49,170 bases of DNA from Streptacidiphilus pinicola (GTDB lineage Bacteria; Actinomycetota; Actinomycetes; Streptomycetales; Streptomycetaceae). The notes under the pieces were generated by a model. That model worked only from the letters and a program-made list of their open reading frames with translations. It was not told the origin of the DNA and did not search any database. Every line of letters begins with the position of its first letter. Positions within the stretch are counted from its first letter, which is position 1. Positions 35,387-43,246 of this stretch are shown here, in pieces. The stretch covers positions 1 to 49,170 of the forward strand of contig NZ_QKYN01000035.1 in NCBI RefSeq assembly GCF_003258295.1, in the 5' to 3' direction. The translations under genes and the position numbers were made by a program.

Positions 35387-36632
35387 GCACGCACCGCGCC
35401 GCCGGGTGGTCATCACCGGCTGCGGGGTCATCTCGCCGATCGGCCTGAGCTCCGCGGCGTTCTGGGACTCGCTGCTCGCGGGCCGCAGCGGCATCGCCCG
35501 GATCGAGGACTTCGACGTCTCCGACCTGCCGACCCAGATCGCGGCCCAGGTCAAGGGCTTCGACCCGGAGCAGTACATGCCGCGCAAGGTGTGGCGGCGG
35601 ATCGACCCGTTCGCGCAGTACGCGCTGGCCGCCGCCGTCGAGGCGGTCGACATGGCCAAGATCGAGATCGACGAGGAGCTGGCGCCGCGGGTCGGCGTGC
35701 AGATCGGCTCCGGCTACGGCCCCAGCACGATCCAGTCCCAGGTGACCCTCGGCCTGCAGGAGAAGGGCGCGCGCAGCATCGGCCCGTTCACCTCGGCGGC
35801 CTCGGCCATCGACAACGCGGCGGGCGAGATCGCGATCCGCTTCGGCGCCAAGGGCCCCTCCGGCGCGATCAGCACCGCCTGCGCCAGCGGCACCTCCGCG
35901 ATCGGCGAGGCGATGCGCTGGATCCAGTACGGCGCCTGCGACGTGGTGCTGGCCGGCGGCGCGGACCAGTCGGTGACCCGCTCGGACATCGCCTCGGCCT
36001 GCTCGGCGCGCGCGCTGTCGCGCCGCAACGACGACCCGGAGCACGCCTGCCGCCCGTTCGACAACGAGCGCGACGGCTTCATCATGGCCTCCGGCGCCGG
36101 CGTGCTGGTGCTGGAGGAGGCGGAGCGGGCGATGCGCCGCGGCGCGCCGATCCTCGCCGAACTGGTCGGCTACGGGGCGAGCACCGACGCCTACCACCCC
36201 ACCGCCCCGCACCCGGAGGGCGCCGGCGCCCAGCAGGCGATGCGCGGCGCGCTCACGGACGCCCGGATCGACGCGTCCGAGGTGGACTACATCAACGCCC
36301 ACGGCACCAGCACCAAGCTGAACGACCGGATCGAGACCCTGGCGATCCGTCAGGTCCTGGGCGCACACGCGCTGCGGGTGCCGATCAGCTCCACCAAGTC
36401 GATGACCGGCCACATGATCGGCGCGGCCGGCGCGGTCGAGGCCATCGTGGCCCTGCACACGATCCGCGACGGCGTCGTCCCACCGACCGTCAACTGCTTC
36501 GACCCGGAGGACACCGAGGTCAACTACGTGCCCCACACCGCGCAGGAGCACAAGGTCGACGTCGCGATGAGCAACTCCTTCGGCTTCGCCGGCCACAACG
36601 CCGTCGCGATCCTGCGCGCGTGGAAGCCGTGA
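35376..36632 (+). CDS. fabF: 3-oxoacyl-ACP synthase II (FabF-like KS)
   Basis: Discrete condensing enzyme of 418 aa. The Cys-His-His triad is complete: Cys169 in STACASGTS, His in NAHGTST and His in KSMTGHMIGAAGA, with GFAGHNAVAIL at the end (GFGGHNA in most relatives). It extends acyl-ACP chains with malonyl units. The ATG at 35376 overlaps the ThDP gene by 11 nt, and an ACP follows after 56 nt. With this ACP, the hotdog protein and the FabG/FabI/desaturase set nearby, it could build the acyl starter for the megasynthase, as RedR and RedQ do in prodiginine clusters. Confidence 0.9.
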   Translation: MSSEHAPRRRVVITGCGVISPIGLSSAAFWDSLLAGRSGIARIEDFDVSDLPTQIAAQVKGFDPEQYMPRKVWRRIDPFAQYALAAAVEAVDMAKIEIDEELAPRVGVQIGSGYGPSTIQSQVTLGLQEKGARSIGPFTSAASAIDNAAGEIAIRFGAKGPSGAISTACASGTSAIGEAMRWIQYGACDVVLAGGADQSVTRSDIASACSARALSRRNDDPEHACRPFDNERDGFIMASGAGVLVLEEAERAMRRGAPILAELVGYGASTDAYHPTAPHPEGAGAQQAMRGALTDARIDASEVDYINAHGTSTKLNDRIETLAIRQVLGAHALRVPISSTKSMTGHMIGAAGAVEAIVALHTIRDGVVPPTVNCFDPEDTEVNYVPHTAQEHKVDVAMSNSFGFAGHNAVAILRAWKP

Positions 36633-36688
36633 CCCCCGCTCTTTCCGAAGCCAGCCGAAAGACACACACCCAACCGAAGGGAACCGCC

Positions 36689-36940
36689 ATGAACGACGAA
36701 GAGATCCGCGAGGGCCTGGCCGCCATCCTCCAGGAGGTCGCCGGTACCGACCCGGCCGAGGTCGAGATGGACAAGTCCTTTGTCAACGACCTCGACGTCG
36801 ACTCGCTGCTGATGGTCGAGGTCGTCGTGGCCGCCGAGGAGCGGTTCGAGGTGAGCATCTCCGAGGACGACCTCAAGGAGGGCAGCACCGTCGGCGACCT
36901 GGTCCGCAGCATCCAGGGCGTGCTCGCCGCCGCGGTCTGA
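36689..36940 (+). CDS. Acyl carrier protein
   Basis: Free-standing ACP of 83 aa. The phosphopantetheine attachment site is Ser39 in LDVDSLLMVEVV, followed by the acidic recognition helix. The ATG at 36689 is preceded by GAAGGGA. Its position directly after the KS gene indicates a dedicated type II carrier protein for the cluster. No phosphopantetheinyl transferase is encoded in the window, so activation must come from elsewhere in the genome. Confidence 0.92.
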   Translation: MNDEEIREGLAAILQEVAGTDPAEVEMDKSFVNDLDVDSLLMVEVVVAAEERFEVSISEDDLKEGSTVGDLVRSIQGVLAAAV

Positions 36941-36968
36941 CCCGGACCGGTGTGTGGAAGGAACTGTG

Positions 36969-37775
36969 GTGAACGCAGCAGGGCACAACCCCTTCGCGCC
37001 CGCCTCGGCCGAGGTCGCGCGCTCGTATCACGGATTTCTCGACAACCGCCTGGTCAAGCTGGCGCCCGAGGCGGCGCCCGCGGATCCGGAGGCGGAGGTC
37101 GCGCACGAGTCGTTCCGCGCCATGGTGATGGACGACCCCTACCCCTGCGTGGTCGGCCGGGGCCTGCTGCGCCGCGGCGACTACCGGTTCGGCGCCTACC
37201 CGGAACTCGGCACGCCCGCGAGCGCGCGGGCGGTGGCGGCGGACCTGTGGCAGTTCATCCAGGACTTCCCGATCCGGCAGGAGACCTTCGCCTCCTTCGT
37301 CGCCTGCTACGCCGGTCCCGACTGCGCGGACGAGCGGCAGTTCGAGGAACTGCTTTGGCAGCAGCTGCAGTTGCTGCACGACTTGGACCGCGAGCACCAC
37401 CACTGGAACCCGATCGTCGGCGCCGACCCCAACACCAAGGGCTTCTCCTTCAGCTTCGCCGGGCGGCCGTTCTTCATCGTCGGCATGCACCCGGCGTCCT
37501 CCCGCCTCGCGCGGCGGCCGGGCCGGCCGACGATGGTGTTCAACGCGCACGAGCAGTTCAACATCCTGCGCGAGAACGGGCTGATGCCCCGCATCACGCA
37601 GACCATCCGCACCCGCGACCGCAAGCTGCAGGGCTACGTCAACCCGGCGCTGGAGTTCTTCGACGGCGACCACCCGGAGACGGTGATGTACTCGGGCCGT
37701 GTCCCCGACGACAGTTGGACGTGCCCGGTCCACATCGCCGCCCGCACGGCGGTCGCCGAGGGGACGGAGCGATGA
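36969..37775 (+). CDS. YqcI/YcgG-family protein, candidate haem-dependent N-hydroxylase
   Basis: Protein of 268 aa in the YqcI/YcgG family, recognised from DDPYPCVVGRGLLRRGDYRFG, DREHHHWNPIVGADPNTKGF, the His-rich FIVGMHPASSRLARR and the closing EQFNILRENGLMPRI. A characterised relative, GntA of guanitoxin biosynthesis, is a haem-dependent N-hydroxylase acting on a guanidine-bearing amino acid; most members are uncharacterised. Several conserved His residues could bind haem. The GTG at 36969 is spaced six bases from GGAAGGA; GTG 36966 and 36954 are alternatives. It overlaps the MaoC gene by 4 nt. N-hydroxylation of the cluster's amino-acid-derived nitrogen is inference. Confidence 0.78.
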   Translation: MNAAGHNPFAPASAEVARSYHGFLDNRLVKLAPEAAPADPEAEVAHESFRAMVMDDPYPCVVGRGLLRRGDYRFGAYPELGTPASARAVAADLWQFIQDFPIRQETFASFVACYAGPDCADERQFEELLWQQLQLLHDLDREHHHWNPIVGADPNTKGFSFSFAGRPFFIVGMHPASSRLARRPGRPTMVFNAHEQFNILRENGLMPRITQTIRTRDRKLQGYVNPALEFFDGDHPETVMYSGRVPDDSWTCPVHIAARTAVAEGTER

Positions 37776-38227
37776 GACGGCCCGCGGTCCTGGACGCGGT
37801 CGGCCGGGTCTACCCGCCCACGGAGCCCTACGAGATCGGCCGGGAGCACATCCGCGCCTTCGCCCGCGCCATCGGCGACGACTCGCCGATCTACCGCGAC
37901 GCCGCGATGGCACGGGCGTTGGGCCACGCCGACGTGCTCGCGCCGCCGACCTTCCCCGTGGTCTTCACCCAGCAGGCCGCCGAACAGGTCACCGGCGACC
38001 CGGAGTTGGGCATCGACTTCGCCCGCGTGGTGCACAGCGGCCAGCGCTTCGTCTACCAGCGGCCGATACTCGCGGGTGACCGGCTCTCCTGCGTGGTGCT
38101 GATCGAGGAGGCCAAGTCCCTGGCCGGCAACCTGTCGCTGACCCTGCGTACCGAGGTGCTGGACGCCACGGGCGCCACGGTGCTGACGGAGTGGTCCACC
38201 CTGGTCGTCCGCGCGGACGACACGTGA
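37772..38227 (+). CDS. MaoC-like hotdog protein (HadA/FAS1-dehydratase type)
   Basis: Hotdog-fold protein of 151 aa resembling the HadA/HadC subunits and FAS1-type dehydratase domain: PYEIGREHIRAFARAIGDDSPIYRD, APPTFPVVF, and RVVHSGQRFVYQRPILAGDRL. Catalytic MaoC/HadB enzymes carry an Asp-x4-His motif (as in DWNPIH); here the position reads DDSPIY, with Tyr for His, as in the non-catalytic partner subunits. A true HadB-like partner is not encoded nearby, so it may pair with a housekeeping one or have another role. ATG overlapping the previous stop (ATGA); its own stop overlaps the MFS start (GTGA). Confidence 0.82.
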   Translation: MRRPAVLDAVGRVYPPTEPYEIGREHIRAFARAIGDDSPIYRDAAMARALGHADVLAPPTFPVVFTQQAAEQVTGDPELGIDFARVVHSGQRFVYQRPILAGDRLSCVVLIEEAKSLAGNLSLTLRTEVLDATGATVLTEWSTLVVRADDT

Positions 38228-39765
38228 ACCGGCCCGCGACAGACCGCCGTTGGGCGACGCTGGCCGTCTGCTGCCTGGCCGCGCTGCTGCTGGCGATCGA
38301 CGCCACGGTGGTCACGTTGGCCGTCCCGGCGCTGACCCGGGCGCTGCGGCCGTCGGCCAACCAGATCCTGTGGATCGCCGACGTCTACGGCTTCGTGCTC
38401 GGCGGGCTGCTGGTGACCATGGGCAACCTGGGCGACCGGATCGGCCGCAGGCGCCTGCTGCTGCTCGGCGTGGCCCTCTTCGGTCTCGCCTCCGCCGCGA
38501 CGGCCTTCGCGCCGAGCCCCGCGCTGCTGATCGCCGCCCGCGCGGCGCTGGGGGCGGCCGGGGCCACCATCATGCCGTCGACGCTGTCGATCCTGCGCGG
38601 CGTGTTCACCGACCCCCGCGAACGGACCTGGGCGATCAGCCTGTGGAGCAGCACCTCGGTGGCGGGCTTCGCCCTCGGACCGGTCCTCGGCGGACTGCTG
38701 CTCGGTCACTTCTGGTGGGGCTCGGTCTTCCTGGTCAACGTCCCGGTCTGCGCCCTGGTGCTGGCGGCCGGCCTGCTGGTGCTGCCCGAGTCCCGCGCCC
38801 CCCAACCGGGACGGCTGGACGCGCCGAGCGCGGCACTGTCGGTGGTCGGCATGGTGACGGCCGTCTACGCCGTCAAGGAGGCCGCCCGCAGTGGCCCGCT
38901 GCACCCCGGTGTCGCGGTCACGGCGCTGCTCGGGATCGGCGCCCTCACCGCGTTCGTGCGGCGGCAGCGGCGACTGGCCGAGCCGCTGATCGACCTGCGG
39001 CTGTTCCGGCGCCGCGCGTACGGCGTGTCGGTGGCCGCGGCACTGGTCGCCATGTTCGTGACGGCCGCGCTGTCGCTGCTCTTCGCCCAGTACTTCCAAC
39101 TCGTGCTGGGCTGGTCGCAGTTGCGTTCCGGACTGGCCGGGCTGCCGGGCGCGCTGACGGCGGTGCTGGGCGGGGGCGCGGCGGCGCCCGCGGTCGCGGC
39201 GTGGGGCCGTCGCCGGGTCGTCCCCCTCGGCCTGGCGCTGATGGGGCTGGGCTGCCTGCTCTACCTGCCGGTGGGCACGGCGGCCGACTACCCGCTGGTG
39301 CTGCTGCCGATGGCCGTCTTCGGCGCGGGCGCCGGGCTGAGCGTCGCGGTCACCAACCACACCGTGGTCGAGGCCTTTCCGCCGGACCGCGCGGGGGCGG
39401 CCGCCGCGGTGTCCGAGACCGCCTTCGAGGTCGGCGCCGCGCTCGGCATCGCGTTGATCGGCACCCTGCAGGCCGCCGTCTACCGGGCCCGGCTCACCCT
39501 GCCCGCCGGGCTGACGGGCGACCAGGCCGCCCGGCTGCGCGAGTCGTTGGGCGACGCCCTGACGGGATCCACATCCACCGCGCTCGCGGCCGCGCGGCGG
39601 TCCTTCGTCGCCGGCGTCCACATCGCCACGCTCACCTGCGCCGCCGTGGCCCTGGCGGCGGCCGCGGCCGCACTGCTCGTACTGCGCGCCCGGCCCCGCA
39701 CCCGCACCGGCGGACCGACCGAGTTCGACCCAGACCAGGAGGTCATGACCAGTGGTGCACGGTAA
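38224..39765 (+). CDS. DHA2-family MFS efflux transporter of the cluster
   Basis: Drug:proton antiporter of 513 aa with about 14 membrane helices. It shows the first-segment motif IDATVVTLAVPALTRAL and the loop motif GNLGDRIGRRR. The GTG start overlaps the hotdog gene (GTGA) and the 3' end overlaps the arginyl-tRNA synthetase gene by 14 nt, so it is firmly within the operon. It probably exports the product or an intermediate and so contributes to self-protection, alongside the MMPL pump. Confidence 0.88.
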   Translation: MNRPATDRRWATLAVCCLAALLLAIDATVVTLAVPALTRALRPSANQILWIADVYGFVLGGLLVTMGNLGDRIGRRRLLLLGVALFGLASAATAFAPSPALLIAARAALGAAGATIMPSTLSILRGVFTDPRERTWAISLWSSTSVAGFALGPVLGGLLLGHFWWGSVFLVNVPVCALVLAAGLLVLPESRAPQPGRLDAPSAALSVVGMVTAVYAVKEAARSGPLHPGVAVTALLGIGALTAFVRRQRRLAEPLIDLRLFRRRAYGVSVAAALVAMFVTAALSLLFAQYFQLVLGWSQLRSGLAGLPGALTAVLGGGAAAPAVAAWGRRRVVPLGLALMGLGCLLYLPVGTAADYPLVLLPMAVFGAGAGLSVAVTNHTVVEAFPPDRAGAAAAVSETAFEVGAALGIALIGTLQAAVYRARLTLPAGLTGDQAARLRESLGDALTGSTSTALAAARRSFVAGVHIATLTCAAVALAAAAAALLVLRARPRTRTGGPTEFDPDQEVMTSGAR

Positions 39766-41515
39766 CCTGAGCGTCGAGCTGGGACAGCGGGTGGCCACGG
39801 CGGTGCAGGCCGCGCTGGATCTCCCGATCACCCCGGCCGAGGCGGTGATCCGGCCGTCCCGGCAGCCCGGCGTGGACTACCAGAGCAACGTCGCGATGGG
39901 CCTGGCCGCCCGCGCCGGCCGCGACCCACGCGAGGTCGCCGCGGACATCGTGGCCCACCTGGACGCCGCCGACCTGGTCGAGCCGCCACGGATCGCCCGC
40001 GCCGGGTTCATCGACCTGGTGCTCACCCCCGCCTGCCTCGCCCAGCGGGCGCGCGCCCTGGCGGCCGACGAGCGGCTCGGCTTCCCGCAGGTCGAGGGAT
40101 CCCGACGGATCGCCATCGACTACTCCAGCCCCAACGTCGCCAAGGAGATGCACGTCGGCCACCTGCGCTCGACGGTGCTCGGCGACGCGATCAGCAGGCT
40201 GCTGCGGTTCGCCGGACACGAGGTCGTACCGCACAACCACATCGGCGACTGGGGCACGCCCTTCGGCATGCTCATCGAGCACCTGGTGGACGAGGGCCTG
40301 ACCGGCCCCGCGGCGGCCTCCTCGCGGGGCGGCCTCTCACTCGGCGACCTCAACGGCTTCTACCAGGAGGCCCGCAAGAAGTTCGACACCGAGCCGGACT
40401 TCGCCAACCGCGCGCGCCGCCGCGTGGTGCTGCTGCAGGGCGGCCACCAGGAGACGCGGGAGCTGTGGCAGCAGCTCGTCGAGGAGTCGGCCACGCACTT
40501 CGAGCAGGTCTACCAGCTGCTAGGGATCCAGCTCACCCCCGCCGACGTCTACGGCGAGAGCTTCTACAACCCGTTCCTGGCCGACGTCGTCAAGCAACTC
40601 AGCGCCAAGCGGCTGGTCAAGGTCAGCGGCGGCGCGATCTGCGCCTTCCCCGAGGGCTTCACCAACCGCGAGGGCGAGCCGCTGGCCGTCATCGTCCGCA
40701 AGAAGGGCGGCGGCTACGGCTACGCCTCCACCGATCTGGCCACCGCCCGGTACTGGATCGAGGACCGCGGCGCCGACGACCTGCTCTACGTCGTCGGCAG
40801 CCCGCAGGCACAGCACTTCGCCGTCGTCTTCGCGGTGCTGCGCGAGGCCGGCTGGCTCACCGACGACCACCACGCCGAGCACATCGGCTTCGGCTCCATC
40901 CTCGGCTCCGACGGCCGGACCATCCGCACCCGCGCGGGCGGCTCGGTCAAGCTCGTCGACCTGCTGGTCGAGGCGATCGACCGGGCCGCGACCATCGCCG
41001 AACAGCGGGGCGAGCTGCCGGAGGAGCAGTGGGGGACGGTGGCGCGCGCGGTGGGCATCGGCGCGGTCAAGTACGCGGACCTCGCCCACGACCGCCGCAA
41101 GGACTACGTCTTCGACTGGGACCGGATGCTGGCGATGACCGGCAACACCGCCGCCTACCTCCAGTACGCCCACTGCCGGATCCGCTCGGTGCTGCGCCGC
41201 GCGGGCGTGACCGAGGAAGCGGCCACCGAGGCCCCGGTGCTGCTCGCGGACCCGCGCGAGCGGGAGCTGCTGGTCCGGATCCTGCGCTTCCCCGAGGCCT
41301 GCGCGGCGGCGACCCGGGCGTACGCGCCGCACAAGCTCTGCACCTACCTCTACGAGACGGCGAGCGCCTTCTCCTCCTTCTATGCGACCTGCCCCGTCCT
41401 GACCGCGGCCACGCCCGAGCTGCGCGACTCGCGGCTGGCCCTGGCCGCGCTCACCTCGCGCGTGCTGACGCTCGGCCTCTCGCTGCTCGGCATCGAGTCC
41501 CCGGAGCGGATCTAG
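39752..41515 (+). CDS. argS: Arginyl-tRNA synthetase in the biosynthetic operon
   Basis: Class I synthetase of 587 aa charging tRNA-Arg. The N-terminal Add1 domain (about 1-100) precedes YSSPNVAKEMHVGHLRST (HIGH signature) and HNHIGDWGTPFGMLIEHL. The KMSKS region is the degenerate type usual in this family (GSDGRTIRTRAGGSVKLVDLL), and the C-terminal DALR domain ends at LGIESPERI. It looks fully functional. The GTG at 39752 is nine bases after AGGAGG and lies inside the end of the MFS gene, giving translational coupling. As the last gene of a biosynthetic operon it is probably a second ArgRS acting as a resistant target copy or as a supplier of Arg-tRNA. Confidence 0.93.
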   Translation: MVHGNLSVELGQRVATAVQAALDLPITPAEAVIRPSRQPGVDYQSNVAMGLAARAGRDPREVAADIVAHLDAADLVEPPRIARAGFIDLVLTPACLAQRARALAADERLGFPQVEGSRRIAIDYSSPNVAKEMHVGHLRSTVLGDAISRLLRFAGHEVVPHNHIGDWGTPFGMLIEHLVDEGLTGPAAASSRGGLSLGDLNGFYQEARKKFDTEPDFANRARRRVVLLQGGHQETRELWQQLVEESATHFEQVYQLLGIQLTPADVYGESFYNPFLADVVKQLSAKRLVKVSGGAICAFPEGFTNREGEPLAVIVRKKGGGYGYASTDLATARYWIEDRGADDLLYVVGSPQAQHFAVVFAVLREAGWLTDDHHAEHIGFGSILGSDGRTIRTRAGGSVKLVDLLVEAIDRAATIAEQRGELPEEQWGTVARAVGIGAVKYADLAHDRRKDYVFDWDRMLAMTGNTAAYLQYAHCRIRSVLRRAGVTEEAATEAPVLLADPRERELLVRILRFPEACAAATRAYAPHKLCTYLYETASAFSSFYATCPVLTAATPELRDSRLALAALTSRVLTLGLSLLGIESPERI

Positions 41516-41561
41516 TGCCGTGGCCGATCCGACGGAGTACCGCCCGCGACACGCGGCGGGG

Positions 41562-41581
41562 CCGTCCGGTCCGTCGGACGG
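41562..41581 (+). terminator. Hairpin after the cluster operon
   Basis: CCGTCCG (41562-41568) pairs with CGGACGG (41575-41581) around a 6-nt loop, about 50 nt after argS. A few T residues follow. It is a plausible end of the 17.4-kb operon. Confidence 0.55.
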
Positions 41582-41660
41582 TCTTGCGCGGTGGCGGGGG
41601 ATCCGGGAGCGTGCCAGTGTGGCGAGGAGTGGTGACACCTGGTGCTTCCTGGTGCTCGCC

Positions 41661-41674
41661 GGTCTCCTGAGACC
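41661..41674. promoter_or_regulatory. GGTCTC-CT-GAGACC dyad upstream of ndh
   Basis: A perfect 6+6 inverted repeat with a CT centre, about 40 bp before the ndh start, placed like an operator. It is unlike the Rex consensus, so the regulator is unknown. Confidence 0.4.
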
Positions 41675-41712
41675 ACGCATGACAGTGACCACGACCGTGA
41701 GGGATGGGCACG

Positions 41713-43074
41713 ATGGAACGACCCCGGATCCTGGTGGTCGGCGGAGGCTTCGCCGGCGTCGAGTGCGCGCGGCGGCTGGAACGCGAGCTCGCGCCGAGCG
41801 AGGCAGAGATCGCGATGATCGCGCCGTTCAGCTACGAGCTCTACCTCCCGCTGCTGCCGCAGGTCGCGGCCGGCGTGCTGACGCCGCAGTCGGTCGCCGT
41901 CTCGCTGCGCCGGATGCTCCGCCGGACCCGGATCGTCCCGGGCGGGGCGATCGGCATCGACGCCAAGGCGAAGATGGTGATCGCCCGCAAGATCACCGAC
42001 GAGCTGATCGCCGAGCCGTACGACTACCTGGTGCTCGCCCCGGGCAGCGTGACCCGCACCTTCGACATCCCCGGCCTGGCCGACTACGGGCGCGGTATGA
42101 AGACGCTGGCCGAGGCCGCCTACGTGCGCGACCACGTGCTGGCGCAGCTCGACCTCGCCGACGCGGCCACCACCCAGCAGGAGCGGATCTCCCGCCTCGG
42201 CTTCGTCGTCGTCGGCGGCGGCTACGCCGGCACCGAGACGGCGGCCTGCCTGCAGCGTGTCACCGCCAACGCGGTGCGCCGCTACCCGCGGCTGAACCCG
42301 AACCTGATCAAGTGGCACCTGGTCGACATCGCCCCGAAGCTGATGCCGGAACTGGGCGACGTGCTCGGCACCACGGCCATGGACCTGCTGCGCAAGCGCG
42401 GCATCGACATCTCGCTGGGCGTCTCCGTGGCCGAGGCGAGCGAGGAGTCGGTCAAGCTGACCGACGGCCGGCTGATCCCCGCGCGGACCCTGATCTGGAC
42501 GGCCGGCGTGGCCGCCAGCCCGCTGGTCAACACCCTGGACGCGGAGACGGTGCGCGGTCGCCTCGCGGTGACGTCGGAGATGCGCGTCCCGCAGTGCGAG
42601 GGCGTCTTCGCGCTCGGCGACGCGGCCGCTGTACCGGACCTGGCCAGTGGCGACGGCGCGGTCTGCCCGCCCACCGCGCAGCACGCGCAGCGGCAGGGCA
42701 AGGCGGTGGCCGACAACGTCATCGCCTCGCTCCGGGGCCGGCAGCTGAAGCCGTACTTCCACAAGGACCTCGGCCTGGTCGTCGACCTCGGCGGCGCTGA
42801 CGCCGTCTCCAAGCCGATGGGCGTGGAACTGCACGGCCTCGCCGCGCAGGGCGTGGCCCGCGGCTACCACCTGATGGCGCTGCGCACCAACGTCGCCAAG
42901 GTCCGGGTGATGACCAACTGGCTGCTGAACGCCGTGGCCGGGGACGACTACGTGCGCACCGGATTCCAGGCCCGCCGCCCGGCCCGGCTGCGCGACTTCG
43001 AGTACACGGACTCGTACCTGACGAAGGAGCAGATCAAGCAGCACACCGCCGCCCTGCACGCGCGGCACCAGTAG
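41713..43074 (+). CDS. ndh: Type II NADH dehydrogenase
   Basis: Membrane-associated FAD enzyme of 453 aa that passes electrons from NADH to quinone without pumping protons. Two Rossmann motifs are visible: ILVVGGGFAGVECARRL for FAD and FVVVGGGYAGTETAACL for NADH. QHAQRQGKAVADNV, FALGDAAAVPD and a C-terminal membrane-binding region follow the NDH-2 pattern. The ATG at 41713 has GAGGG at nine bases; an ATG at 41704 is in frame but too close to that site. It stands alone after the cluster and is probably housekeeping. Confidence 0.87.
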   Translation: MERPRILVVGGGFAGVECARRLERELAPSEAEIAMIAPFSYELYLPLLPQVAAGVLTPQSVAVSLRRMLRRTRIVPGGAIGIDAKAKMVIARKITDELIAEPYDYLVLAPGSVTRTFDIPGLADYGRGMKTLAEAAYVRDHVLAQLDLADAATTQQERISRLGFVVVGGGYAGTETAACLQRVTANAVRRYPRLNPNLIKWHLVDIAPKLMPELGDVLGTTAMDLLRKRGIDISLGVSVAEASEESVKLTDGRLIPARTLIWTAGVAASPLVNTLDAETVRGRLAVTSEMRVPQCEGVFALGDAAAVPDLASGDGAVCPPTAQHAQRQGKAVADNVIASLRGRQLKPYFHKDLGLVVDLGGADAVSKPMGVELHGLAAQGVARGYHLMALRTNVAKVRVMTNWLLNAVAGDDYVRTGFQARRPARLRDFEYTDSYLTKEQIKQHTAALHARHQ

Positions 43075-43096
43075 TCCCCTGGATAGCGATATCTGA

Positions 43097-43136
43097 CGCC
43101 CTGGGCGGCGGGTTGCGACCGGCGCCGCCCGGGGCG
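43097..43136 (+). terminator. Terminator hairpin after ndh
   Basis: A 14-bp GC-rich stem with one G-T pair (43097-43110 with 43123-43136) and a 12-nt loop, 23 nt after the ndh stop. Confidence 0.7.
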
Positions 43137-43233
43137 CGTTGATTCTGGCATGCACTCGCCAGGCGTGTCACCCCTCCGTGTGGTATTCACGACGACACGA
43201 TGATCCTGCGGATTGAGGCGGAGGCGGCGGCCC

Positions 43234-43239
43234 TAGCTT
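43234..43239 (+). promoter_or_regulatory. Probable -10 box of the GH47 gene
   Basis: TAGCTT lies 7 nt before the ATG at 43247, and no ribosome site is present at normal spacing, so the mRNA is probably leaderless. TTGAGG (43213-43218) could be the -35, with a short 15-nt spacer. Confidence 0.5.
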
Positions 43240-43246
43240 TGCGTGC

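Noticed and set aside
31097-35659. 1520-residue open frame on the minus strand
   Set aside because: It lies antisense to the ligase-ALDH and ThDP genes and translates to Asp/His/Arg/Gln-rich sequence without domains, the usual shadow frame in GC-rich DNA.
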